Assembly (NCBI RefSeq): GCF_020711235.1
Contig: NZ_JAJFAV010000010.1
Span: forward strand, 124,001 to 188,000
Direction of reading: 5' to 3'
Source: Hymenobacter sp. 15J16-1T3B
GTDB lineage: Bacteria; Bacteroidota; Bacteroidia; Cytophagales; Hymenobacteraceae
Length of the DNA: 64,000 bases
Below are positions 23,703 through 31,997 of the stretch, piece after piece. Both the position numbers and the translations under genes were made by a program. Every line of letters begins with the position of its first letter. The first letter of the stretch is position 1. Below the pieces are notes generated by a model, which saw only the letters and a program-made list of their open reading frames with translations, ran no database searches and was not told the origin of the DNA.

Positions 23703-24860
23703 ATGATAACGTTGGCATTGCCAGGACACATAACCCCACGCACGCACCGCTTGGCCGTGGCCGCGTGGTTTTTTCTGCAAGGACTCATTTTCGCGAGCTG
23801 GGCCTCGCGCATTCCCGCCATTCAGCAGCGCATGAGCCTTTCTGAGGGCGACCTGGGCCTGCTGCTGCTGGCCATTCCGCTCGGGCAACTGCCCTCGCTG
23901 CCGCTCACGGGCTGGCTGGTGCACAAATACGGCAGCCGGCGCACCTCGCTGGCCGGGGCCGTCATTTACAGCTCGGCGCTGGTGGGCCTGGGCTGGGCCC
24001 CGACGCTCTGGCTGCTGGTGCCCTGTCTGGTGTTGTTCGGCTTTGCCAGCAACCTGATGAACATTTCCATCAACACCCAGGCCGTGGGCGTGGAGGCCCT
24101 CTACGACAAGCCCATTATGGCCTCGTTTCACGGCATGTGGAGCCTGGCGGGCTTTACCGGCGCGGCCATTGGCACGGCCATGACGGGCCTGGACGTGCTG
24201 CCCGAATTCCACTTCCTGCTCATCATGGCGCTGATTCTGCTCGGCGCCGTGCTCAGCTGGGGCGGGCTGCTGCCGCATTCCCGCACCGACGAGGCCGCCG
24301 AGCAGCCCCTGTTCGTGCTGCCCGACCGCACCCTGCTCGGCCTCGGGGCCATTGCCTTCTGCGCCCTCATCTGCGAAGGCGCCATGTTCGACTGGAGCGG
24401 GGTGTACTTCAAAAAGGTGGTGCAAGCCGATAAAGACTGGGTGGGCGCCGGTTACACGGCCTTTATGAGCACCATGGCCCTGGGCCGCTTCGGGGCCGAC
24501 TGGCTTACCGCCCGTCTCGGCGCCCGGCGCGTCATTCAGCTCAGCGGCTGCCTCACCGCCCTGGGCCTGCTGATTGCGGTATTGTTTCCCACGCTCGGAC
24601 CCGCGCTGCTGGGCTTTATGCTGGTGGGTTTCGGCACTTCGTCGGTGGTGCCGCTGGTGTACAGCGCGGCGGGTAAGTCCACGGTGATGTCGGCGGGTAT
24701 GGCGCTGGCGGCCGTGTCCACCATCGGCTTTCTGGGCTTTCTGATCGGGCCGCCCATCATCGGGCTCGTGGCCGGGGTCACCAGCCTGCGCATTTCCTAC
24801 TCGTTGATTGCGGTGATGGGCCTGTGCGTGGCGGCGGTGGCGAGCCGGGCCAAGCTGTAA
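23703..24860 (+). CDS. MFS transporter (YbjJ-like)
   Basis: A 385-residue major facilitator with about 12 helices. MFS signatures: SWASRIPAIQQRMSLSEGDL in the first loop, GWLVHKYGSRRTS as the loop 2-3 motif, and NLMNISINTQAVGVE in helix 4-5, which is characteristic of the YbjJ-type subgroup. The second half has YFKKVVQADKDWVGAGYTAF and LTARLGARRVI. The substrate cannot be inferred. The ATG at 23703 follows the TACCTTTG promoter; a longer frame would cross it. A terminator lies 78 bp downstream. Confidence 0.87.
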   Translation: MITLALPGHITPRTHRLAVAAWFFLQGLIFASWASRIPAIQQRMSLSEGDLGLLLLAIPLGQLPSLPLTGWLVHKYGSRRTSLAGAVIYSSALVGLGWAPTLWLLVPCLVLFGFASNLMNISINTQAVGVEALYDKPIMASFHGMWSLAGFTGAAIGTAMTGLDVLPEFHFLLIMALILLGAVLSWGGLLPHSRTDEAAEQPLFVLPDRTLLGLGAIAFCALICEGAMFDWSGVYFKKVVQADKDWVGAGYTAFMSTMALGRFGADWLTARLGARRVIQLSGCLTALGLLIAVLFPTLGPALLGFMLVGFGTSSVVPLVYSAAGKSTVMSAGMALAAVSTIGFLGFLIGPPIIGLVAGVTSLRISYSLIAVMGLCVAAVASRAKL

Positions 24861-24938
24861 TTCGGTTGCCGCGGGCGAAAGAAGGCGGGAGTAGGCGGTC
24901 CGGGCGGCGGCCGGCGCGGTCTAGGCAATAAAATAGAG

Positions 24939-24984
24939 AATCCGGCGGATGGAGCAGCGTGCGGCTTCATCCGCCGGATTTTTT
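24939..24984 (+). terminator. Terminator after the MFS gene
   Basis: A 13-15-bp stem (24939-24953 with 24966-24980) followed by TTTTTT (24979-24984) on the plus strand. Confidence 0.85.
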
Positions 24985-24999
24985 CATGGGGTGAATTCC

Positions 25000-25020
25000 A
25001 GTGGAGAACTATTCTCCACT
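25000..25020 (+). promoter_or_regulatory. Palindromic operator candidate upstream of catalase
   Basis: AGTGGAGAA-CTA-TTCTCCACT: two perfect 9-bp arms around a 3-bp spacer. It sits where the -33 region of the catalase promoter should be, so a repressor or peroxide-sensing activator could act here. Confidence 0.6.
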
Positions 25021-25036
25021 AGCACGAACAATTTTT

Positions 25037-25044
25037 TACCTTGG
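25037..25044 (+). promoter_or_regulatory. -7 element TACCTTGG for catalase
   Basis: Matches TAnnTTTG at seven of eight positions and is 35 bp upstream of the catalase ATG. The palindrome at 25000-25020 covers the corresponding -33 zone. Confidence 0.5.
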
Positions 25045-25079
25045 GGGTATAGTATCAGCAACCCTCAACCCAAACGCCT

Positions 25080-26783
25080 ATGACTCCCAACCAGCCCAAT
25101 TCTCCGCAGAACGGCCACAACGGCCACCAGAACGGCAACGGTCACTCGCCCGTGGATGGCACCGGGACGGCCGTGACGGGCACCGGTACTTCCCAGGACC
25201 AGCGCACGGCGGAGGGCGAAGGCGCCCAGACCCTGACCACCCGCCAGGGCCACCCGCTCACGAACAACCAGAACCTCCGTACGCTGGGCAACCGCGGCCC
25301 GGCTTTGTTGGAGCAGTACGCATTCCTGGAAAAAATCAGCCATTTCGACCGGGAGCGGGTGCCGGAGCGCGTGGTGCACGCCCGCGGTGCCGGCGCCCAC
25401 GGCGTGTTTGAGGCCTACGGCAAGGTAGGCGACGAGCCCATTGCCAAATACACCCGCGCCAAGCTCTTCAACACCCCCGGCAAGCAGACGCCGGTGTTCG
25501 TGCGCTTCAGCACGGTGGGCCACGGCGGCCACTCGCCCGAAACCCTGCGCGACCCGCGCGGCTTCGCGGTGAAGTTCTACACCGAGGACGGCAACTGGGA
25601 TTTGGTGGGCAACAACCTGAAAGTCTTCTTTATCCGGGACGCCATGAAGTTTCCGGACCTGATTCACTCCCAGAAGCCCGACCCGGTAACCAACCGGCAG
25701 AGCGGGGAGCGAATTTTCGATTTTATCTGCAACACCCCGGAGGCCATGCACATGGTCTCGTTCCTGTTTTCGCCCTGGGGCATCCCGGCCAACTACCGGC
25801 AGATGCAGGGCTCGGGCGTAAACACCTACAAGTGGGTCAACGACAAAGGCGAGGCCGTGCTGGTGAAGTACCACTGGGAGCCGCTGCAGGGCATCAAAAA
25901 CCTCACGGCCCGGGAAGCCGAGGCCATTCAGGCCAAGAACTTCAACCACGCCACGCAGGACCTCTACGAAGCCATTGAGCGCGGCGACTTCCCGCAGTGG
26001 GAGCTGCTGGTGCAGATCATGTCCGACGACGAGCACCCGGAGCTGGATTTCGACCCGCTCGACGACACCAAGATTTGGCCGCAGGACCAGTTTCCGTGGC
26101 TGCCGGTGGGCAAGATGACCCTGAACCGCAACCCCGAAAACTACTTCGCCGAAGTGGAGCAGTCGGCCTTCGGCACCGGCGTGCTCGTGGACGGCCTGGA
26201 CTTCTCGGACGACAAGATGCTGCAGGGGCGTACCTTCTCGTACTCCGATACCCAGCGCTACCGCGTGGGCACCAACTACTTGCAGCTGCCCATCAACGCC
26301 CCGAAAAAGCACGTGGCCACCAACCAGCGCGACGGGCAGATGGCCTACCACGTGGACACGGCCCCGGGCCAGAACAACCACATCAACTACGAACCCAGCT
26401 CGTTGAACGGGCTCAAGGAGGCGCCGCGGGCGGCCCCTGACCACATGCCGCAGTACACCGGCCGGGTGATGCGCCAGACCATCGACCGGCAAAACAACTT
26501 CAAGCAGGCCGGCGAACGGTACCGCCTGCACGAGGAGTGGGAACGGGACGATTTGATCAGCAACATGGTGGGCGCCCTGGCCGACGCCGACCGGCGCGTG
26601 AGCGACAAAATGGTGGAGCTGTGCACCAACTGCGACCCGGACTGGGGCCAGCGCCTGGCCGACGGCTTGGCGGCGGCCCGCAGCGGCAAGCAGGCCCAGG
26701 GCGGCAACCAGCACAACGAAGGCCAGCAGGAGCGGGCCGTGGCCCAGGCCGAAGCCCGGAGCCACGAAGCCAAGCCGTACTAA
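25080..26783 (+). CDS. Monofunctional heme catalase
   Basis: A 567-residue catalase that breaks down hydrogen peroxide. The distal histidine lies in [13 protein letters not shown] (His100), the distal asparagine in [14 protein letters not shown], and the proximal heme ligand is Tyr388 in [14 protein letters not shown]. Lack of a large C-terminal flavodoxin-like domain makes it a small-subunit enzyme. The first 45 residues are an unusual Asn/Gly/His/Thr-rich tail, and the last 25 are Gln/Ala-rich. The gene is alone, between two terminators, behind a palindromic operator candidate. A cytosolic location is likely because there is no signal peptide. Confidence 0.94.
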   Translation: MTPNQPNSPQNGHNGHQNGNGHSPVDGTGTAVTGTGTSQDQRTAEGEGAQTLTTRQGHPLTNNQNLRTLGNRGPALLEQYAFLEKISHFDRERVPERVVHARGAGAHGVFEAYGKVGDEPIAKYTRAKLFNTPGKQTPVFVRFSTVGHGGHSPETLRDPRGFAVKFYTEDGNWDLVGNNLKVFFIRDAMKFPDLIHSQKPDPVTNRQSGERIFDFICNTPEAMHMVSFLFSPWGIPANYRQMQGSGVNTYKWVNDKGEAVLVKYHWEPLQGIKNLTAREAEAIQAKNFNHATQDLYEAIERGDFPQWELLVQIMSDDEHPELDFDPLDDTKIWPQDQFPWLPVGKMTLNRNPENYFAEVEQSAFGTGVLVDGLDFSDDKMLQGRTFSYSDTQRYRVGTNYLQLPINAPKKHVATNQRDGQMAYHVDTAPGQNNHINYEPSSLNGLKEAPRAAPDHMPQYTGRVMRQTIDRQNNFKQAGERYRLHEEWERDDLISNMVGALADADRRVSDKMVELCTNCDPDWGQRLADGLAAARSGKQAQGGNQHNEGQQERAVAQAEARSHEAKPY

Positions 26784-26811
26784 CAGCGCGTGCCAATTGG
26801 TCTGTACGCAG

Positions 26812-26845
26812 CGGGTCGCCGACAGTGTGTCGGCGGCCCGTTTGC
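26812..26845 (+). terminator. Terminator after catalase
   Basis: A 13-bp stem (26812-26824 with 26828-26840, one G-T pair) and a 3-nt loop, followed by TTTG. It separates catalase from the convergent gene ending at 26882. Confidence 0.7.
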
Positions 26846-26881
26846 ATTGTGCCCGCTTCGGCCCCGGCTGCCGCGGCGGGG

Positions 26882-28390
26882 CTACTCCGTGGGCACGCCG
26901 GTCGAGTCCAGGTCGATGTAGCCCTTGCTCGGAGCCAGCACCGAATCGGTGGCGGCCGGTTCCGATTGCGCGCCTGTGGAGTCGATGACGACGTTGTTGA
27001 GGCGTTCTTCCAGGGGCGAAGCCGGCGCCGTGGGAGCCACCGCTTCTTCGGTCGATTCGTCGGTCGGTTCCGCCCGGTTGGGCTGCTGGGCTTCGCGCCG
27101 GGGCGGGGCGGCTTTGGTGTGGGAGCGGTAAAGCCGCGCAATGCCCCAGCCGCCCACTACCAATCCGAGCAGCACCGCCAGCACCGCCACGGCCCGCCAC
27201 GGCTGCAGCTGCCAGCTGGAGTAGCGGCGGGCCCGGGGCCGCACCACCGGGCGGGGGGCAGGCCGCGCCGGCGGGGGCGAAGCCGCGCCCGGTGCCGGCC
27301 CAGCCGCCGGACCAGCGGGGGCTGGTGCCGCCGCGGGACGGGCCTGTATTTGTTGAATCAGGGTGCCGAGCTGGGCAATGCGGGCGTCCAGCTCCCGGTT
27401 GCGGGCGGCCGATTCGGCACGGGCCAGCTGCATGGCTTCGTGCAGGGCCTCTTTTTCGCGGGTTTCGGCGGCCAGGCGGGCCTGCAGCTCGGCCGTGCTC
27501 GGCGCGGCGGTGGCCTGGGTTAGCTGTTGCTGCAGCTGGCGGATGGTGGCTTCCCGCTCCACTTCGCGGGCCGTCATGGCCTGGGTGTGCTGGTCCAGCT
27601 CGGTGCGCACCTGTTGGCGCAACTCCTCCAGCCGTTGCTTTTCGGCGGCGCTGGCCCCGGCCGGGTCCGCGGGGTAGTCGGCGTAGCCCGAGTCGGGCGG
27701 AATGTCTTCGGCGCCGAGCCAGCGCCAGAGCTGCCGGGCCTTCTGGGTCCAGAAGTCGTCCGGTGCGGCCGGCTGGGCGGGCGCTTCGTCGGGGCCGCTG
27801 CCGCCCTCCGATTCGGTTTGCAGGTGCTGCAGCCACTGCTGCAGGGCCGCCGCGGGCAGGGCGGCGCCGGGCGGGTGCAGGCGCTGCATGCGGCGGGGCA
27901 GGTGGGGCAGGCTGCTCAGGAGCTGGAAGTTGTCGGTGCCCGACTGCGCGTTCAGGCGGGGCTCCACCTCCGAGCCGAAGGTGACGGGCTGGCTGAACAG
28001 GGCCAGGCCGGCAATGGCCTCGGTGCGGACGGGGCCGAGGGCGGGCTGGGCGGTGAGCCAGGCGGCCAGGGCCCGGCGTTGCCGCTGAAACTGAGCATAG
28101 GGGTTGGCCGAGCCCGCCTGTCCGGTCAGCGGCTGCCCGGCCAGCTGCCAGGCGCCTTGGTTGAGGGCCGGGATGTGCAAGGCCCCGCCGCGGCCGATGA
28201 ACTGCAGCAGCACAATGCCCGCCGGCCGCGCCAGCACCGCGTCGAGCGTGCCGGCGTCCTGCAAGGGCAGGTTGCCGAGCAGCACCACCGGCTGTTCGGC
28301 GGCCAGGGGCTGCAGCACGGCGTGCAGGGCATCAAACTGGGCCTCGGCCGCGGGGTCGTCGAAGGGAGCAAACAGAAAGCTGTGCAGCAT
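26882..28390 (-). CDS. Degenerate NERD-like domain, coiled coil and one membrane helix
   Basis: A 502-residue protein. Residues about 20-115 follow the spacing of a nuclease-related (NERD) domain: LLGNLPLQDAGTLDAVLARP, GIVLLQFIGRGG, GAWQLAG, then NPYAQFQRQRRAL. The conserved Asp is kept (Asp50) but the E-x-K catalytic pair is replaced by LLQF (61-64), so nuclease activity is unlikely. A Pro/Gln-rich linker is followed by a coiled coil (about 245-345), an Ala/Pro/Arg stretch, a transmembrane helix at about 395-417 and an acidic tail. NERD assignment is by pattern, not by search. A TACCTTTG box lies 72 bp upstream. Confidence 0.55.
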   Translation of the reverse strand: MLHSFLFAPFDDPAAEAQFDALHAVLQPLAAEQPVVLLGNLPLQDAGTLDAVLARPAGIVLLQFIGRGGALHIPALNQGAWQLAGQPLTGQAGSANPYAQFQRQRRALAAWLTAQPALGPVRTEAIAGLALFSQPVTFGSEVEPRLNAQSGTDNFQLLSSLPHLPRRMQRLHPPGAALPAAALQQWLQHLQTESEGGSGPDEAPAQPAAPDDFWTQKARQLWRWLGAEDIPPDSGYADYPADPAGASAAEKQRLEELRQQVRTELDQHTQAMTAREVEREATIRQLQQQLTQATAAPSTAELQARLAAETREKEALHEAMQLARAESAARNRELDARIAQLGTLIQQIQARPAAAPAPAGPAAGPAPGAASPPPARPAPRPVVRPRARRYSSWQLQPWRAVAVLAVLLGLVVGGWGIARLYRSHTKAAPPRREAQQPNRAEPTDESTEEAVAPTAPASPLEERLNNVVIDSTGAQSEPAATDSVLAPSKGYIDLDSTGVPTE

Positions 28391-28462
28391 GCGGGCGAAG
28401 TTGCCGAATTATTTCCGCCGCGGCCGCGGGGCCAAGCCATGGCGCAACGGGACCGGGCCGCG

Positions 28463-28470
28463 CAAAGGTA
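28463..28470 (-). promoter_or_regulatory. -7 element TACCTTTG for the NERD-like gene
   Basis: A perfect TAnnTTTG on the minus strand; a TTTTTG tract lies about 15 nt further upstream as a candidate -33. Confidence 0.5.
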
Positions 28471-28623
28471 GCCGGCAACTCACATCAAAAAGGGAGCAAC
28501 AACCCCCGTTTAGGGGCCGGATACCCCGGTTATGCGATTGTGCGGGGGCGACGCGGGGCGGTCCTTTGTAGTGGTTGCCGAGGCGAGGTCCTCGGCGCCG
28601 GTTACCGCCCACTTCCGCCCGCT

Positions 28624-28917
28624 ATGAACAAGCTTGCCTGCCTGCTGCTCTTTCCCTTCGCCGCCACCCAGCCGCTGGCGCCCACCGCCCTGCCCGCGGC
28701 GCCCCGGCCCCTCGGGTCGGTGGTGCTGCCCGCCGCCCCGCCCGCCGACTGGTCCCTGCTGGCGGCGCGCTGGCGCGGGCCGGCCACCACGCGGCCCTCG
28801 GCCATCCGGGCGCTGGGCCGGCTGCTGCGGGCCTACGCCGAGCCCCGGCAGCCGGAGTCAGCCCCCCAAACCACGACCGGTGCCCCGTTTCCACCCGTTG
28901 CTGGCTACCGCGCATGA
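28624..28917 (+). CDS. Small secreted Pro/Ala-rich protein
   Basis: A 97-residue reading frame starting MNKLACLLLFPFAATQPLA, a plausible signal peptide, followed by Ala/Pro/Arg-rich sequence without a recognised family. Its TGA overlaps the ATG of the next gene (ATGA at 28914-28917), the arrangement of translationally coupled pairs, which is the main argument that it is real. Confidence 0.45.
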   Translation: MNKLACLLLFPFAATQPLAPTALPAAPRPLGSVVLPAAPPADWSLLAARWRGPATTRPSAIRALGRLLRAYAEPRQPESAPQTTTGAPFPPVAGYRA

Positions 28918-29588
28918 GCTGGTCATTGCTGCCGGCCCGCCCCGTGGCCGGCCCGCTGAAATCCCTGCACTCGGCCCGCACCACTTTTCGCCGCCTGCGC
29001 TACGGCTCGTTTGAGTTGGCCATCGAGCACGAAGTGGTGCGCGGCGTGACTCCGCTCATGCTGGAGTGGTGGTTTCGCCACATCGGCGAGCCGATGATGT
29101 GGCAGGGCCGGCAGTACCCGCGCTACCACGTCTGGCACCCCGTCGACCACATTCACTGGGCGCTGGCCCGGCCCGATGCCCGCGGCGGGGCCGGCGTGGG
29201 CAGCCGCTTCCGCATCGTGGAGGCCTTCGGCGGCGACCCGCGCATGTTGGTCGACAGCACCGAGGAGGTGGTCAAGCTCGACCAAACCGGCATCCGGCTG
29301 GTGCGCCGGGTGCTCGGGCTGGAAGTATTCAGCCTGGAGCATTGGTTTGAGCCGGCGGCCGGCGGCACGCGCTACACCTCGCGCATGCAGGTGGGCCACG
29401 AAAGCCCGGCGGGACGATACCTGCTCAATCCGGTGCTGCAGCGCTGGCGGTTTTCGGCGCGCATGGGCTACGCCTGGCTGCGGCACAACGTGGAGGAAGT
29501 CGGCCACTTCGAGCAGTTTCTGCCGTTGCTCTACGCGGCCGAGCACGCCCAGGCAGGGGCGCCGGCGTTGGCTGCCGCCGGCGGTTAG
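28914..29588 (+). CDS. DAPG-hydrolase-like (PhlG superfamily) protein
   Basis: A 224-residue protein that fits the zinc-dependent PhlG fold, whose founding member cleaves a C-C bond in 2,4-diacetylphloroglucinol. Candidate zinc ligands are His75/His79 in YHVWHPVDHIHW, Glu103 in FRIVEAFGG and His191/Glu195 in RHNVEEVGHFE, a HxxxE pair as in PhlG. MLEWWFRHIG near residue 50 is also typical. Many such homologues are annotated only by family, and the true substrate here is unknown. It overlaps the small secreted gene by 4 bp and the convergent glycosyltransferase gene by 4 bp. Confidence 0.62.
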   Translation: MSWSLLPARPVAGPLKSLHSARTTFRRLRYGSFELAIEHEVVRGVTPLMLEWWFRHIGEPMMWQGRQYPRYHVWHPVDHIHWALARPDARGGAGVGSRFRIVEAFGGDPRMLVDSTEEVVKLDQTGIRLVRRVLGLEVFSLEHWFEPAAGGTRYTSRMQVGHESPAGRYLLNPVLQRWRFSARMGYAWLRHNVEEVGHFEQFLPLLYAAEHAQAGAPALAAAGG

Positions 29589-31321
29589 CGGCTCATGGGC
29601 CAGGGATGTACGTTTACGTCCTCGTTCTCGAAGACGCTGGGCGTCGGCAGCCGCAAGTGGTAGCGCCGTTCTTTGTCTACCAAATAATACTGGTAACTGG
29701 CCCCCGGCTGCGGGGTGGCGTCAACGCGCAGGCGGCCGGGCCCCGTCTGGCTGAAGAACCGCAGGTACAGCTGGTAGTGCGGCGCTTCGGCCACCACGCC
29801 GCGGGCACCGTGGGCTTGCAGCCAGGCGTACACCTGCGCCACCCGCTCGTTACGGGTGGCTTCCTGCGCGGCGCGGCGCTGAAACACCACGCCCGCCAGA
29901 GCCGCCCAGGCCAGCACCGGTAGGGCCACGCTCAGAGCCAGCCGCTGCCGCCAGGCCGCCCACGGCCGCCAGCGCAGGGCTTCGTCGAGCAGCAGCGAGA
30001 GGAGCAGCAACAGGAAAAACACGCGGTACGACAGCACCCGCGCCGGCGGGTACACGCCCCGCGCCAGCAGCGGCAGGTAGGGCAGCCAGAGCAGAGCTAA
30101 GGCCAGCAGCACCAAGGGCCGCCACGCGGGGCGCCGGTAGGCAAGGACCAGCGCTGCTAGGCTGATCAGGCCCACGCCAACCACAGCCCAGGCGCCGCCT
30201 CCCAGCAGTTGCCCGTCGGTGCGCACCAGAAAATCCCAGGCTGTGAGCCCCGCCGTGTAGCCGGCGCCGGGCGCCACGTAGGAGTTGGCCAGCAAGGCCC
30301 GCGGCCCCGACACGAGCATCACCGGCGCGTACAGCAGCAGGGCCGCGGCCCCCACCACGAGGCTGGCCAGCCCGAGCGGGCTGCGCAACTCAGGCCGCCG
30401 CCCGGCTGCTGCCACCAGGGCCGCGCCCAAGCTGCCCAGCACCAGCAGGTACGAGGGCATGGCGTACAGCCCCGCCACGCTGCTGCCCACCAACACGGCC
30501 CAGGCCAGGCGCGGCCGCCGGCGGCCCTGCAGCAAGGCCAGCGCGGCCACGAACCCCAGCTGCGCGCAGATTCCCAGCAGAAAATACCCGCGCCCCACCA
30601 CCGATTGAAACAGCGCGTACGGAAAGAAGCCGAAAAGCAGCACCGTCAGCGCCGCCACCCGAAACCCCGCGCGCCGCAGCAGGAGCAGGCCCACGCCGGC
30701 CGTGCCCGCCGCGCTGAGCAGGAAGGTGGGCAGGCGGGTGCTCCAGTAGAAGTTCGAACTCAGCAGGCTGAACAGCCAGCCCAGCACGCTGTAGCCGACG
30801 TGGTTGTTGGGAATGGGGTAGAAGCTGCTGGCCGCCAGGCCCCCTTCGCGCACGAAGCTCAGGTAGGTCACCACTTCGTCGCCGTAGAGCGGGTAGCGCA
30901 GCAGGTAGTAGCCGCGCACCAGCAGCAGCAGGCCTAGCAGCCCGCCGGCGGTGCGGCGCTCGGCCGGGCGCAGCTGCCGCCAGGGCGCCAGCAGGGGCGG
31001 GGCCGAGCGCCACTCCCGCCGCAACCCCCGCAGCTCCCGCCACAGGCGGCCCCGGCGGCGCCACTGCCACAGTAGCAGGGCCGCGCTGCCCGCGGTCAGC
31101 GCCAGCCAGGCCAGTTTGGCCCGGCCGTAGCCCGCGGGCGTGAGCGGAATGGGGAAGTAGCGGAACGTGGCGTCGTGGTAGCGCACGTGGCGTAGGTGCT
31201 CCACGTCGGCGTACCGGCTCAGGCCGAAAATCAGGCCCGGCCCCAGGCAGGCGGCCAGCACCAGCAGCAGCCCCAGCGCCAGGAAAAACGCCGGGGCAGG
31301 CGAGGCGGCCGGGCGGCTCAT
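29585..31321 (-). CDS. GT-C-type membrane glycosyltransferase-like protein
   Basis: A 578-residue membrane protein with roughly 12 helices. The loop after the third helix reads RYPLYGDEVVTYLSFVREGG; the Asp-Glu pair and its position match the first periplasmic loop of ArnT/PMT-like glycosyltransferases, which use polyprenyl-linked sugars. A soluble C-terminal part (about 480-578) ends in a Tyr-rich segment. The start at 31321 overlaps the maf stop (ATGA), so the two are coupled. Donor and acceptor are unknown, and the family assignment is by topology. Confidence 0.65.
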   Translation of the reverse strand: MSRPAASPAPAFFLALGLLLVLAACLGPGLIFGLSRYADVEHLRHVRYHDATFRYFPIPLTPAGYGRAKLAWLALTAGSAALLLWQWRRRGRLWRELRGLRREWRSAPPLLAPWRQLRPAERRTAGGLLGLLLLVRGYYLLRYPLYGDEVVTYLSFVREGGLAASSFYPIPNNHVGYSVLGWLFSLLSSNFYWSTRLPTFLLSAAGTAGVGLLLLRRAGFRVAALTVLLFGFFPYALFQSVVGRGYFLLGICAQLGFVAALALLQGRRRPRLAWAVLVGSSVAGLYAMPSYLLVLGSLGAALVAAAGRRPELRSPLGLASLVVGAAALLLYAPVMLVSGPRALLANSYVAPGAGYTAGLTAWDFLVRTDGQLLGGGAWAVVGVGLISLAALVLAYRRPAWRPLVLLALALLWLPYLPLLARGVYPPARVLSYRVFFLLLLLSLLLDEALRWRPWAAWRQRLALSVALPVLAWAALAGVVFQRRAAQEATRNERVAQVYAWLQAHGARGVVAEAPHYQLYLRFFSQTGPGRLRVDATPQPGASYQYYLVDKERRYHLRLPTPSVFENEDVNVHPWPMSR

Positions 31322-31902
31322 GCGCCCAAGAGCCAATTGCCGCCGAGGCGCTGCAGTTCCTCCCACACGCGGTGCACCGGCAGCCCCATGACGTTGAAGT
31401 AGGAGCCCTCCAGCCGCGTCACGGCCACCAGCCCGATCCAGTCCTGCGCGCCGTACGCGCCGGCCTTGTCCAGCGGGCGGTAGTGCTGCACGTAGTGGCG
31501 GATTTCGGCCTCCGTGAGCGGCCGGAAGTGCACCCGCGTCTGGTCCGAAAACACGACCTGCTGGCCCGCGCCGGTGAGCAGGCACACGCCGGTGTACACG
31601 TCGTGGGCGCGGCCCTGCAGCAGGGTGAGCATGCGCACGGCGTCTTCCTCGTCCACGGGTTTGTTGAGCACCTGTTCGTCGAGGCACACGATGGTGTCGG
31701 CGGTCAGCAGCACCTCGTCAGGCTGCAGGTCGGCCCGGTATGCGCTGGCCTTGTGGGCGGCCAGGTACTCGGCCACCGCGGCCCGCTGCAGCTCGGCCGG
31801 AAAGCTCTCGTCGACTTCCTGGAGCCGCACGTCGTAGCGCAGGCCCAAGTCCGTGAGCAGTTGGCGGCGGCGGGGCGAATTGGAGGCGAGAATCAGGCGC
31901 AT
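31318..31902 (-). CDS. maf: Maf family nucleoside triphosphate pyrophosphatase
   Basis: A 194-residue enzyme that hydrolyses non-canonical or modified NTPs to monophosphates. Motifs are clear: LILASNSPRRRQLL at the N-terminus, EVDESFP, LTADTIVCLDEQVLNKP, and DKAGAYGAQDWIG then GSYFNVMGLP near the end. The DKAGAYGAQ segment suggests the dTTP/UTP-preferring branch. The start MRLILASNS at 31902 is the canonical one. The gene couples by a 4-bp overlap to the downstream glycosyltransferase gene. Confidence 0.93.
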   Translation of the reverse strand: MRLILASNSPRRRQLLTDLGLRYDVRLQEVDESFPAELQRAAVAEYLAAHKASAYRADLQPDEVLLTADTIVCLDEQVLNKPVDEEDAVRMLTLLQGRAHDVYTGVCLLTGAGQQVVFSDQTRVHFRPLTEAEIRHYVQHYRPLDKAGAYGAQDWIGLVAVTRLEGSYFNVMGLPVHRVWEELQRLGGNWLLGA

Positions 31903-31997
31903 GGGGTTGGCGAAGTGGAATGAGCAGCCGAACGGCGGGCGTGGTGAGGGAAGTAAGGCCGGAGGTGGGCCAACGCATGGCAGGCGGTCCGCGCCGC

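Noticed and set aside
25065..27836. A 923-codon minus-strand frame opposite catalase
   Set aside because: It spans two unrelated genes and shows no family motif; catalase is on the plus strand.
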